Assembly (NCBI GenBank): GCA_022592435.1
Contig: JABYQS010000063.1
Span: forward strand, 62,001-126,000
DNA length: 64,000 bases
Direction of reading: 5' to 3'
Source: Cerioporus squamosus
Lineage: Eukaryota > Basidiomycota > Agaricomycetes > Polyporales > Polyporaceae
Position 1 is the stretch's first letter; each line of letters opens with the position of its first letter. A program made the translations under genes and the position numbers. The notes beneath the pieces are model-generated. The model had not been told where the DNA came from, searched no databases, and saw nothing but the letters and a program-made list of their open reading frames with translations. Shown piece after piece: positions 23,542 through 35,500 of the stretch.

Positions 23542-25125
23542 ATGACAGACCCGGCGTTGCCTGAAGACCTTCTGCTCATGGTCATGGACGTCTCGCCCCG
23601 TACTACCATCTCAAGGATGATGCGCACCTGCCGAACTCTGTACCGTGGGGGTGCGAGGATGCTCATCGGTAGCGGGGTGTCGCTGTGGACAAGCGAGGAG
23701 GCCATTTCCTTCTTGCAGTTCATGCGAGCAGATCCAAACAATCGCTTTCTCCACCTGCGCAACCTAAAGATCTCTCGAGGCAACTTCTCTCACTCTGCAG
23801 TTCACGCACTGCGCGGATTGCTCAATTACAGGTCCTTGGCGCTGGAGAGTTTGACTCTGCTGGATGCCGAGGCGGTCCTACTATCTGACAACACAAATCC
23901 GCTCGTTCCGAATACCCTGTTCATGGCCATAGCCAATTTGCGATCTCTCAAGAACCTCGCCATCGATGGTTGCGACGTTGTTACACTCACCATGCTGAGG
24001 TATATGGTCGCTTCCCTCGAGACGGCCTCCCTCGACCTCGGATTATACACGTCATGGAGTAGCAGTACCAATCCCGACGATCGGAACCCAATCCTTCTTC
24101 TCACGAAGTCGTCTCAAACTCTCCGGGAGCTTCGAGGATCCTATTTCGACTGCAATCCCCTGACAATTAAGTACGACGTCGTCTACCCCGCTGTACATCT
24201 CATCAACGCGTCGTACACGAGCATCAACATGCCCGCGACACTAGCGTACATACACGCATTCCCTAACCTCGAGCATCTCTCCCTCACTTGCCCGTCGCAC
24301 CGCTTCGAGGGCAACGGCGCAGACCCAAACACGGTTCCCCATCTCTTCAGCAACCGCGACTGCAACATGCACGATCAGGAGAACTACGGTGTCACTTGGG
24401 AGCACCTGCAGGAGGTTTCGGGGAGTGTCATCGACCTCTTCGTCTTGGGGCTGGTCTGCCACGTAACGACAGTGCGAGTCCTGGACGACATCTCGGAGAG
24501 GATGTGCAGGTTCCTTCACGACGTGATCGCGGACATGAGACCGGAACGCCTGGTCGTGACAGTCGCAGGGTCGTCTCTATTCGCCGCGGGCGGCCCACTG
24601 GACGGCGTGCTGCGGCAGCCTGCGGCTCAGCATCTGCGCGATCTCGAGCTCGAGATCTGCTTCGCGCCGCGCGACTGGGATGCTAGTCTCGATAATATCT
24701 TGGTGAGTTCATCTGCAGTGGAACTGTTCATCGGCTGACATTCAACCTTCCAGCTCAGTATCTCCGCCACATTCCTCTCCGTGGACATCCCTCTGCGTTC
24801 CCTGGTCCTCACTCTCAACTACGGCCTTCTCATCACGCCGCACGGACCACCGGGATCTTCCTTCGAACACGCCTGTCCGCTCGAGAGGGACCTGGTCAGC
24901 ATGGACTGCGCAGAGGCAGGACGGCTCCTCTCGAGCACCCTTCCGTCCTTGCAGGAAGTGTCGATCCGCCTTTCGACAGAGCGCGAACCGCACCAGTATA
25001 TGCTGGGAGTCGTCGGAGAGGACAATAGGTCTACGGGCTCGGGAGGGAGCAGCGAAGGCAACATGAATGAGTTCCAGGAGGACTTCGCGACGTTCATGAT
25101 CGAGGAGGAGGACGCTGGATGGTGA
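23542..25125 (+). CDS. F-box/LRR-like protein, cluster paralogue 1
   Basis: Two exons, 23542-24702 and 24754-25125 (51-bp phase-0 intron), 510 aa. The start MTDPALPEDLLLMVMDV begins an F-box-like helix pair (LPEDLL, MMRTCRTLY). Then follow irregular Leu-rich strands (LRNLKIS, LKNLAIDGCDVVTL, FPNLEHLSLTCPSH, ISERMCRFLHDVI, LRDLELEICFAP). The second exon, exactly 372 nt, begins LSISATFLS and ends in an acidic tail (EEEDAGW). The downstream paralogue at 25522 also has a 372-nt last exon and the same intron position and phase, so the two are a tandem pair. An ATG at 23404 is in frame upstream, but its 46 extra residues look non-conserved. Role by family: probable substrate adaptor of an SCF ubiquitin ligase; the target is unknown. 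Confidence 0.8.
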
Positions 25126-25521
25126 TGTGGTCGGACGCGGGGGTCTCGTATGTCGCGGTGAGCTTCTCGCGGCGTAGAATCAGCACATACGCTAATTTTC
25201 TGACTGCTGATCAAGTACTATGTGCATGGTTGTGGATTTATCTGCCTCGAATAAACACGCATTGACGTGGTCCTAATCCAACACGAACCTACGCCCGCGC
25301 GTTTCGCAAGATCTCCACGTCTAGACGTCAGCGGCTCTTCCGGGGACTCGCGAAGCACCTGCGGGAAGTGAGAAGCTCTAACAGGTGACCGTGGGGCAGA
25401 AGCAATCTGCATGAGGTCCGAGCGCTGGCCGTGCGTGCTGCGGCAGAGGACGACTGTTCTCCTTCACTCTTCCAGCATCCGCGCCTTTTCAGCTCGCATC
25501 CTAGCCATCAGTGGAATCCAA

Positions 25522-27238
25522 ATGGACGTTGAACATGGCAGAAGGTAAGTATGAGGAGCCTCCTGCCTTGTGACATAGATCTGACTACGAGCATGAAGCC
25601 CGGATGATGCCTCGATTTTGGACGACCATGGCGAACGTCGCACTCTTCCCTTCGACATCATGGCATACATTATGTCTCATTCCACACCTTCTACCATCTC
25701 CGCGCTCATGAAGACATGTCATCTCCACTACCGGGAGGGTCCAAAGCACCTCCTGCAGGACGGAGTTGTCCTCTATCCCGATGGTTACCAGGTGTCACGC
25801 TTCATACAATTCATATTCGCGCAAGATCGGGCGCGGTTCGCTCACTTTCGGAAGCTGGAAATCGCATCCGGCTACATGCCCGACGATATCATAAAGCCAC
25901 TCGCGGAGCTACTCGGGTGCCCTGAACTTTCTCTGGAGACCTTGATCCTACGTGAGGCGGAACCGATCCTGATGTTTGACCGCTTCTCATCCTCACTACG
26001 CGCAACGAACCCTGTGAAGAACCTAATTCTCCTGCACAGTGGCCCGAGGACATGTTCAGCACTTCAATCCGTACGCGTGCCTCTCGTCAACCTGACGGTC
26101 TCCTTCATGCGTTATAACGTGACGCAGTGGCGACCAGGAGACCCATGGTCGCACCTCATCGGCGCCCTCTCTTCTCATGCACAAACCCTGGAAACACTCC
26201 GGTGCGACTCATGTCCGCCAGGCCAAGCCATATTCCAGCCTCAGCGTTTATTACCAGGTACATCTACGCCCTTCACACCAGTCCCATCTCCCCCGGTGCG
26301 CTTCGGCGCGGTCCGCACTCTCGGCTTCGGCTTCGGTCCGGGAGGACAAGTCGACCTTGCATCCTTGGTCCATACGTTTCCCAACGTGACTTCTCTCGAG
26401 CTCATTCCGAACCCCTTCGATCCTTCCACCGTCCCGGGTAACTCCTTCAGTGGGTCTTCAGTGGATGGAAAAAGGGCGATCCTGGATCGTGACGATTGCT
26501 GGGCGGTCCTCACGAAGTGCTCAGGGGAACTCGCAAGTCTCTACAGTCTCGGGATCGCGTGCCACGTAGCGGATTTATGTGTCTGGGGCGAAGTGCAGGG
26601 CGATGAGACATTGGTGAAGCTCGCGACCGTAATATCCACCGTACGGCCCAAGTGCCTCCGGCTGAGCGGCTCCGGCTTGAGGGCCCTCGGTGGCCTCACC
26701 TCGTGCCTGCGGAAACCCGAATTCGAGATGGTGGAGACATTGCACCTCGTCATAACGATGACCGAGCTGTACAAGGGCGACGGTAGTACTGAAGTCGACA
26801 TGACGGTATGTCAAAGGAGAAACACTCCCACGACTTATTGCTGACATCGCCCCGCCATTTGCACAGGAACACATTTTCGCAGCATTCGATCCTCTCCCAC
26901 CCCAGATGCGCACGTTGGAGTTGTTCATCGAGTTCGAAGGCACCTACGTGCATACCCCAAAGCCTGACAACCGTGCTCTCCAGGAGCTCGGTCGCCGCTT
27001 AAAGGAAGCAACCCCTACCTTGACGCATGTGCTGGTCCGTCATGCCGACGGATACAAACTTGAACCGCCAAATGGAATGTGCACGGAGAACGACGAAGGT
27101 GACTGGGGCTCAGACGGGGTTGTTCGCGACGACTTCTACGGAAATTACTACAGTGACGACTCCGACTCATGGGGACACGGAGACTCGGACGGTTATGACT
27201 CTGATTGCGGGCGGAGCTTGGCATACGATGAGCAGTAG
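25522..27238 (+). CDS. F-box/LRR-like protein, cluster paralogue 2
   Basis: Three exons: 25522-25544, 25599-26805, 26867-27238 (introns 54 and 61 bp), 533 aa. The first exon is a 23-nt micro-exon (MDVEHGR) with a GTAAGT donor; the phase-2 junction to 25599 is the only in-frame way to supply an ATG. F-box-like N-terminus (LPFDIMAYIMSH, MKTCHLHYREG), then the same order of segments as paralogue 1 (FRKLEIAS, LETLILREAE, FPNVTSLELIPNPF, VETLHLVITM). The last exon again has 372 nt: EHIFAAFDPLPPQMRTLELF, then an unusually Asp/Tyr/Gly-rich acidic C-terminus (DDFYGNYYSDDSDSW). Probably an SCF adaptor; substrate unknown. It lies about 400 bp downstream of paralogue 1 on the same strand. Confidence 0.8.
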
Positions 27239-27814
27239 CTTACGTCACTACGTACGCGTTGTTCCTGTCTCAGTCTCACAGCTGTGTACGATACTCATCG
27301 AGCGGTGAGATACAAGTTCCTCCCTCCAGTAGCCAACACCATGATAGAGTCGCGAGCGCATATGCCCATGAGCGAATGATCAATTCATGATGAACTTCGT
27401 CCTTGTCGGCACCAATTCAACTGCGGCGCCGTGCGGACTCGGAGGCTCCTCCAAGTAAGGTGACATCCGTAAACTCGGGACAAGCATTGTAAGTTTGTGA
27501 TCAGAGAGAGTAGCCAGTATGTAACCAAGTCGGGACACCGCTCTCTACAGACGAACCTAAACGGGCCGCATCGTGAAGGGGTTGTTCGACTCCATCCCCC
27601 CATCCGCATTTGCTGATGCGTGACGCTCCATCTCCGACTCGAGAGAAAATCAGAAAGGAAGCAGAATAAAGGATACAACTCCTATGAAAGCGCCGATAAC
27701 GACGACGCAAGACCCCGCAACATTAATGCCTGCAAGGTATGACGATCAGCGACGCGTCACTCTCACGACGCGAATGGTTTGCGCACGACATACCTTGCAT
27801 GCACTTCACTTTGC
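27239..27814. other. Convergent spacer in the F-box cluster
   Basis: About 580 bases between the stops of paralogue 2 (+) and the decayed paralogue 3 (-). No gene seen. Sequence near 27,770-27,815 resembles the DNA just after the F-box fragment at 60.2 kb, so the duplicated segment extended past the stop codon. Confidence 0.4.
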
Positions 27815-29510
27815 TTACCGCCTCCCGTCTACACCGGTGGCGACTCGCACAGAGACATGCAGCAAGTGCGGGATAGCTCGCGCAAACGGCGCAGCCAACA
27901 CTGAAGAGTTCGCGGCTTCGGGTACGCGAAGGACCTTCTCATCCGGATGGAGCACCAGCACGAGGTCAAGAGTATGAACGCGCGATGGCAGGATATTCAA
28001 GCAATCGGCAACCGCATTCTGAATGGTGCGCATAACTCGTCAGCGAGCCATCTTCGTGTGGAAGGCTAAGATCAATTGACGCACCAAGATGGACACAAGA
28101 TCTGCCGGGTCCGCGGCAGGTAACTCCTTGTAGTGGTCGCTGTCGAGTACCACTTCGATCTCACACGTCGTGCAGGCTACCGTAATCTTTGGAGGTGATT
28201 GTCAGGGGATACGCCGATGCACACTTACCGATCACGCACAAAGGCCCGTGATAGGTGAACGTCCTGTTGAAAAATCTGTGATATGTAAAGCACACTGCGG
28301 TATCCCCTGACAATCACCTTTGGAGATTACTGTGGCTTGCACGACGTGTCAATAGATTGAATGCTGTCCAGGGTTAGGACGAGCTCTGGTATGCTGAACG
28401 CTCCTCGAAGCAGCCTCACGTCCGGGCTCCCTATGCAAAGCCGAGACGGGTGGAAGTCAAAATCCACCATAGCGGAGACCATGTCTACGTTCTCCTTCGT
28501 CGGCTCGTAGGTGCGAAGTTGCAGAACGGGGACATCTTGCGGGAGTCCCAGACGGAACAGGCTCGGGATGTTGCCCGCATACGCCGCCAAGGGCGGCCAG
28601 ACGTCACCGTCAAAACCCAGCTGGAAGGCCGAGTTTATCTGTCGGGATCGCGTTATTGAGTCCCAGACGAGGTTGCCTACTTCCGAGGCAGAACACCGAT
28701 CGGGAAGGCCTCTGACGTACAACGACCAATAGCGGCCGTCCACTGGAGCATGTCGGCGCAGCTGGAAGCTGAGGCCATGGGTGGAAGCGGGCGCGCGCAG
28801 AATGGTGAACTCCCGGAGGGCGGGAAAGGCTTTGATCCAGAAAAAGTGCAAAGAGCAATGTCTTTGGGAGGGGAAGTGTCCTTGCGAAGGGAAAGCCTTC
28901 GAAGGGAGTGCCGGGAATGGCGTAAGAACGCGTTGTCTGGGCCAGCGCGGGGACAGCTTTTGAGCAGAGGGAACACTACCCCAGTGAGCCGTGACGAGAG
29001 CCTGGCCAAGATTGCAACACAAAGCTTTCCCCCGTCGAGCAATACGAGGCACTTGAGGGTTCTAAGCTTGCAGACTGCCCTACCCACGTAGATCTTCTTC
29101 GTGAATGTCTGCTCCGCACGTCGTAGAATCAAGACCTCGAGCGAGAGGGAAGGCCTTGTCAGTAGGATGTATAGGTCATCGTGAACGCCCTCCTTCCTCG
29201 CAACCTCTGCCACGCTTCCTCGGGGATCCAGATTGTGACTAGGGGTTTGTGGTGAGACGTCCTCGAGCTGTATGTCCAATATGCGGAAATGGCGCATACG
29301 CGTCTCTTCCTGAGCGAGGATGAACAGCACGAAAGAGTTGAGCTGTCGTGTGTTGCACAGGGAAACTGTACCCGACAGGATATACTTGGCACCCGCGTCA
29401 TTGAGCATACGGCAGGTTGCCATCATGGCGGAGCGCGCAAACCGCGAGGAGGTCACAGCCATGATTGCGACGAGGACATCGAATGGAAGCTTCAAGCCGT
29501 CGTGAGCCAT
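27815..29510 (-). pseudogene. F-box/LRR-like paralogue 3, inactivated by frameshift and element insertion
   Basis: The minus-strand start MAHDGLKLPFDVLVAIMA and MMATCRMLNDAGAKY match the N-termini of paralogues 1 and 2. The reading frame is continuous to about 28,840-28,880. There the homology (AFPALREFTI, GNIPSLFRLGL, LVLTLDS) continues in another frame with no GT-AG pair to explain the shift: a small indel. At 28,349 the coding sequence is interrupted by a 185-bp inverted-repeat element. Beyond it the family resumes (EVVLDSDHYKELPAADP) and passes a good 66-bp phase-0 intron (28019-28084, GTGCGT donor, CATTCAG acceptor) at the family's conserved position. It ends with a 204-nt last exon (28018-27815; RVHTLDLVLVLHPDEK). 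The gene has therefore been hit twice and its product would be truncated. Confidence 0.75.
28164..28348. mobile_element. 185-bp MITE-like non-autonomous element with about 49-bp terminal inverted repeats
   Basis: The left arm (28164-28212) and right arm (28300-28348) are inverted copies, 42 of 49 positions matching by my count, with all differences C/T or G/A-type apart from one. They begin CACGTCGTGC and end GCACGACGTG, around an 87-bp unpaired centre without coding capacity. TCA flanks both ends (28161-28163 and 28349-28351), a 3-bp target duplication. Removing the element plus one TCA restores the reading frame of the host F-box gene to SIEIEVVLDSDH, which aligns with VELETILDSDH in the related fragment at 59.8 kb. 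That fixes the ends precisely. The CAC-start termini and 3-bp duplication fit CACTA-type transposons; the superfamily is inference. Confidence 0.75.
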
Positions 29511-32500
29511 GTAGGTACTGAGATACGGTTAGCGGCAGTGAACACTCTGGAGAAGCTTGGGATATCGCACCAAGATCGACGAGGGTGGAAGCAAGTTGAA
29601 CGGCGCCACTGCTAGACTCAGAGTGGCACGACCTGTTAGATGATGGTGATGGGCGTAGGCCGGTTGACAGAGTGGCCGCTGCGTTGGTCTCACGTACATG
29701 TAGTCCACGATAAGACATAGGAGAGATTGATTTGTGGTTAGCGCGAAAGAGCAGAGAGTCCTAGACAAACGTTGAAAGAACCAACTGAAAGGTGGCAGAG
29801 CGCTTATTGTGATCAGAAAATAGCGGCCAATGTGACAAGTACTACAATCGTTCGCTGACTTTTTTGGTCTGCTGTTCGAGTACGATGTTACTGATGGACA
29901 TCTCATATGGTCTTGAACAACTGAGCAAGGTCACGGATCGACATGCTCCTCAACGGACGTAAACCTACGCCCACGCGTTATTGCCGCTAGTACGGGATGT
30001 AGATAGCACAATTCTCCTCCACACCACCTCGTGAGGGGCACCAAGAAGTTCTCTGATACAATTCAGGATTACGAACCGTTCAGACGGAAAGAGACTGATG
30101 TATCTACCTCCTCTCCGAATGCGGGTCCGTTAAGGTCGCAAACCTACCTTGTCCGCCGACGCCGAGGAGAACAAAGAAACGTTTCGTACTTGACAGGTCC
30201 TCCCAATACAACGATGCCGACCCGTGTGTATCGTTCCTGCACGTCTGTCCTCCAAGAACCACCGGCATGAGGGGTCCTGCCGGGACATATGACAGAAGAA
30301 CAACGCCAAGTTGATGGCATCTGCCGCTTTATAACCACGTTTGCTGCTTGAAGGAGTGATTACCGGGTAAACATAGGCCAGCGGGCCACAACTAGATACC
30401 GAACAGAAGTTGCATGACGCACCGTGTCGGCATGCCATGCGGACGCGCGGTTTTAGAGCAACTGGAGTGCATGGGCGAGCCGCGCCGCAGAGATGGAGTT
30501 GGCTGGTCCCCAAAGATTTCCGAGGACGCCGGAAGCGACCTGCCCCTGCGCGCAGCTTGAACCTGGCTTCCTATTTTTTGCACATGCTGCTCGACCCGCT
30601 CAACCGTCGCTCAAGCGAAGAGAAGGGCTGGAATCGACCGTCCTGTCTAACATACCCGACATGGATGCCCGGCTTGCCCGTGTGTCCTTCGCAGGGACAT
30701 GCGTGAGCCTCAAGCCGTCGAGAATCAGGAAAGGACGGGCTCCTCCAAGCCCGTACCTGGTTATTGTGAAGAACCTTATATATCGGATCAACTGTGGCAG
30801 CGATGTCAGAGGCGGCACACACCTTCTGGAAACACCGTGGCCCCGGCTTGAGGCCCTATAACCATCTTCGAACCAGTTGGACATCGCGGTGCGTGCGTCC
30901 AGGCCTCTCCGTGAGCGACCTGAACTTCGAATGCAATCAAGGCCGCCCGGTCCCAGGCTCTACACGCTCCTGAGCACTGTCCAGGACGATTTCCCCTCAC
31001 GTCAACGCAGCTAGAGCTAAGATGAGTGATCACGACTCACGGCACAAATAACGTCCAATCAGGTTCTACGCACCCCGTCAGGAGGCTGGTAGCCTCGTGC
31101 ATGATGCGCCGAAATGGTACCCTTCGTCGTCCTCCCGGATAGAATCCCGTCGCCTGTCACGTCACGGCGTAGGTTCCCTGACAGTGAATGAATCGCGTCG
31201 TGGGAGGCAGGCTCGCCAGATCGCACATGCGCATTGGGCGCCCGTCACATTCTCCGGGCTCATGGCGGTGAAGGGTCAACTTCCGGACGTCGCGACCAGG
31301 GAGAATAGTTCACTTGTCCATTGATTGTGTCGTCGAGCCCGACCTTCTGACGCGCTCTGTCAGTCTTGAGACCTTGATACTTGGATGCCACAGACACGGC
31401 AGACACGGCATGGAACAAGGCAACCTGCTTAGTCAGTTGCGGCCTCACATCAAGACTGCGACGTACTGGCCCGCCGATCCGTAGATGATGCTCACTGGGC
31501 TCGCAGGGATAGGCTGTCCGTACGAATGCCCGCTACCAGCCTCCTGCGATCACACCTGGAAATGAGCACTTCTCCGCCGTCGTCCCGAGCATCGCGCAAT
31601 CAGACATATCCTCAATCCCAGAATCCGCGGACTTCAATGTCCTCAGGGCGCATGCACGAGTCAGTCCGACGTCGAAGTCGAACCCCCAGAAGCGCAGCGC
31701 AAGGGAGATACACCTTGGGTTTGCCCCATTCGGCCCTTGGCGAGCTTTAACCCGAGTCTACATCTTCTGGATGCGCTTGAGAAGGGTGGAAACAGGTACG
31801 TGTTGACGAGGGTCGGGAGCATCTCCAGCTTGGCGAACCGGAGAGGCGGATGGACAACGGACGACACGTCGGACCTCGCCTGGAGCGGACTCGAATCCTG
31901 CTCGACTCTTCTCGTCGGCTCGAGTCGAGGAGGCTGCAGTCGTTCGGGGTTCCATAGCCGCGTTGGGAGCCTAAGGCAATTCGGCTGGTCACGAGAAGCT
32001 CAGCGATGCAGAGAGACGCATGGTCGCAGCACAGGAAGACCAACCCCAAACGCTGTCATCGATAACAGCTCGGCGCCTTGTAGGCTACCCATCCGTGTTG
32101 TGCAGAGTGACTTTCGAAGTTTGAGGTTCACCGGGCATTTTCCAACACCAGCGTCAGCCCAGTAGGTCCAGGAGAGACGTATTGAATAAGTGCTTCTAAC
32201 CCTCAGTATAGACAGGATGGCGTCAGAGAGGGCGCGATCGTGCTTCTCCCGCTACGTTTAGGTAGAAGAAAACGCTTCCGGTCATGTCAGCGCGTCTAGT
32301 GCCTTCCATTAACCATGGGACATACCTTCTTGAATGTGCCACGTTCTATCTGGAACGTCGGACCGCCGGCGAGTCGTATGGAAGGTACCCGGCGATGTAG
32401 TGCGGAGATGGTTAGAGGTGGGATTGAATGCGGGATGCAGATGCTGCGAATCGTTCGGCGGGTCAGACGTTGCGGAGAACCGGGGACAGCAAGAAACGGA

Positions 32501-35500
32501 CCTGGGTTCAGTATACACCAGAGGTCTGTACGTGCTTTGTGCACCGGTCGAGTCAATCTGCAGCCAAGATGCCGCCAGGGACAGATTCGGGCCTGGGTGT
32601 GTAGCGAAGCGAGGATGGGATATCCGGACGTCCGCGACCGGGCCTGGTATTTCCTTGCGACAGCGAAGATGACGCGGCCTACATGAGCACCGATAGGAAA
32701 ACTAGACGTTGGACGCTGAATTCTGACATCACCTTGTCTACGAAGAAGGTGACGGCTATCAAGGTGTTCCTGCACCAGCCCCCTCTGGAGAGTCGGCATG
32801 CTCCTTGTGGACTATTTCGCTCTCGTCAGAAGAGCACATCGTGTGGAAACCGAGGAAGCAACAGGGGCTGCCAAGCTATACGAGCTTCCACCCGCCCTCG
32901 TCCTGACCGTAAGCGTCGGCACAGAAGGCCGCCCTCTCTATCTGAAACACAACGAAGTCAGAGTCCAGTTCTTGTTCAGCTCCGACCAGAGAGATACGGC
33001 CAGCCCGGGGATGCGGAGGTTCTGTAGTGGCCGCATGGAAGAACAAAGGGAAAGCACCGATGCGCACCTCAAACGCATTCGAAATCCGTTCCAGAAGACC
33101 TCGAGAAGGGCGGATCCTCTCGCGGCGGTCGCTCCCGCGCTCGACGCCGTCACCATCAAGCGAGCTCAGCACATGTGCCGAGCCCAACACGGGCAATGCC
33201 TTCCCCGACGCGTCCGACGCCGCGCTACACCATATACCGCCGACGTCTTTCGCGGAACTTCAGGGTCTGGGACTTGTCTGCGCTTGATGTAGGACTTGGG
33301 GATAGACCTGGATCTTAGAACAGACAGCGCTGGCTGGGAGTCCTTCAGCCCTAGGCTCTCCGCACGGGGTGTATACTAACCCCGACGTCGTACATAGTGA
33401 GCTCGCTCGGTGAAGGACGCCCGTGGCGCTGAAACACCCGGTGAGTCGGTGCTGCGGCGTCTCCGTGTCATGGACGGCGGCGGTCCGGACGAATGCCCGC
33501 GTCGCGCAGCCCGGAGGGTGCCAGCTGGACAGCCGTCGCACTTGCGCTTGCGCCTGTCCGCTATGGCTGCCGCCGTCGGTCCCGAGAACTCGTGCATGCG
33601 CCCGAGAGCCGGACGTGTCTTCAGCCAGCCGCCACGTTGGATTCGCAGTCTCCCGCACAGGCCGCCAGCTGGAGATGCGAGCGGGCCCGCTGCAGGGAGA
33701 CAGACACGGGAGAAGCCGTGAGCCTGTCGAGGCCGGTGAGGGCGGTGTCGGGAGGGAGCTTCCATGCTCTCCACCGCATGCGCCCGACGTGGCCGAGCTT
33801 GAACACAGGCGCTGCGGCGAGCGCTCGGGTTACGTATTTCCCTGTGCGCGCCTGGCTGTTGAGTATTCCGGGCGATGTACCGTAACTTGACGCATTCGCG
33901 AGCGGCGTAGATGCGGAGGACGAGGGTCGAGTGTGCCGTGACATCTCCCAGTCAAGCACGCTAGCCGCGCTGCGTAGACACTGAGACGATGTCGAGACCT
34001 TAATTGACACTGGGTCAGAGGCAGACAAAACCCGGTAGTGGCGGGACCACGACGGAATCGCACTCGGGAGGAAGTCGTGGCTAGCTGGAGGAGCTGATGT
34101 CAAAGCGCAGCTAGAAGACGATGGTGAGTCATGCATTTGGCGGATGGACCCGTTTCGCATACCTACCTGCCAGATGTCGACAGATCTTGAAATTCCCATA
34201 TGATGAGCTAGCTAGTCAGACCTGCCAATGTGGAATGTGGTCAGTTATTGAGCAAAACCAACGTCAGGTTACATACATGGTAACGCAGGGTTGCTGAGGT
34301 CTAGGCAATTCGAGGGAAACTCTGAGACTGTGGCCCGGTAGCGGCGGGATCCTGGGTACGAGGCGCATGGAGCTCCATAGCCTAATGGCAACCCATTCGG
34401 CACCCAGCTTGAGGCCATATCTGTACGAGAAGGATCTAGCCATTGATGCAAAGACTGGCTTAGTGAGACGCTAGCTGCAGAGCTGTGATGGTGAGCCATT
34501 GGAGATGTCTGGCCATCGAGGAACCATGGCGACGACATACATTCTGTGCATCCTCTCCCTCGAATGATTGGTCAACCCTGATACAGGAACAGGTTAGAAA
34601 GGCTATCACTGGCACAAGGATAGACTCAGAGACCCACAAAGCCAGAAACTGTGCCAGAAAGTGTAGTGGCGTTTCCACTGAAGCGTGTGCGCTGACGGGA
34701 CCAGGATCTGACCGCGCACTTGGCCAAGCTTCCATGCCGGCGGGTCGCCGAGCTTGAGCTACTATCAGCAATCGAACCGGAAACTTAAGTACCACCATAT
34801 ATACGCCTCAATGCAGGTCAGGGTACTGCCCTGTATGTTAGACCTTGTTGAGACCCAGTATGGCACACTTCTTGAGCTGAGATAACTGCTCACCAGGTCG
34901 GCCATATCGATGTACTTTCGATGCTCCGCAGCTGATCGCTTTTGCTAAGGAGTGTGAGCAGCGCGGAGATCGGATGCCACGACTCCGATAGGGTTGCTAG
35001 TCGCACGTAAGGCGCCGCTATCGCAGTATCAGCAAGGTGTGGAGCTTATACTCGGACCGTATCCCTGGACGATGTCTGGAAGGAGCAGGAGTGAAGTGTA
35101 AAGGAGGACTTACGGCGGGGTTTGCGGCTTCGGGCACTCATTGCCACTCCACATGGACCGGCTATGAATCTCGCTAACGGTGAATGTCAGATAGCACTAT
35201 GATGACCGCAGCGGCATCGAAGAGCACGCAACCTGCGATGCCATGCAATAGGAAGCAGAGGCACTTACTTACGATGGGGCTTATCACGAGACAGCATGTT
35301 CGGCATCGCCATTAACCCGACAAGCTGTCTCGGAGATCCGTGGAGCTTCCTGAAGGTTCAGTCTCCGTAAGTCCCCTTGGAGATGCTGACGAAGGATGTA
35401 AGTACAGTTTTGAGACGTACCATATGGCCGCTGTATGCGCGCGCCAGAGTCTTTTTTTGTCCTCGGAGCGCGCATGCTCTTTTACTGAGAAAAGACACAG

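Noticed and set aside
24703..24753. Read-through of the F-box paralogue 1 ORF to 24738 as the true C-terminus.
   Set aside because: The GTGAGT...CCAG intron restores a 372-nt exon matching the sister gene, so the read-through stop is an intron artefact.
30600..33290. Further F-box-family pseudogenes.
   Set aside because: Leu-rich patches are present on the minus strand, but no block aligned with the three clear paralogues well enough to claim homology.
33621..34199. 192-aa minus-strand ORF, Ser-rich.
   Set aside because: No start context, domain or intron evidence. Weak similarity to DNA at 34.3-34.5 kb hints at a decayed repeat, not a gene.
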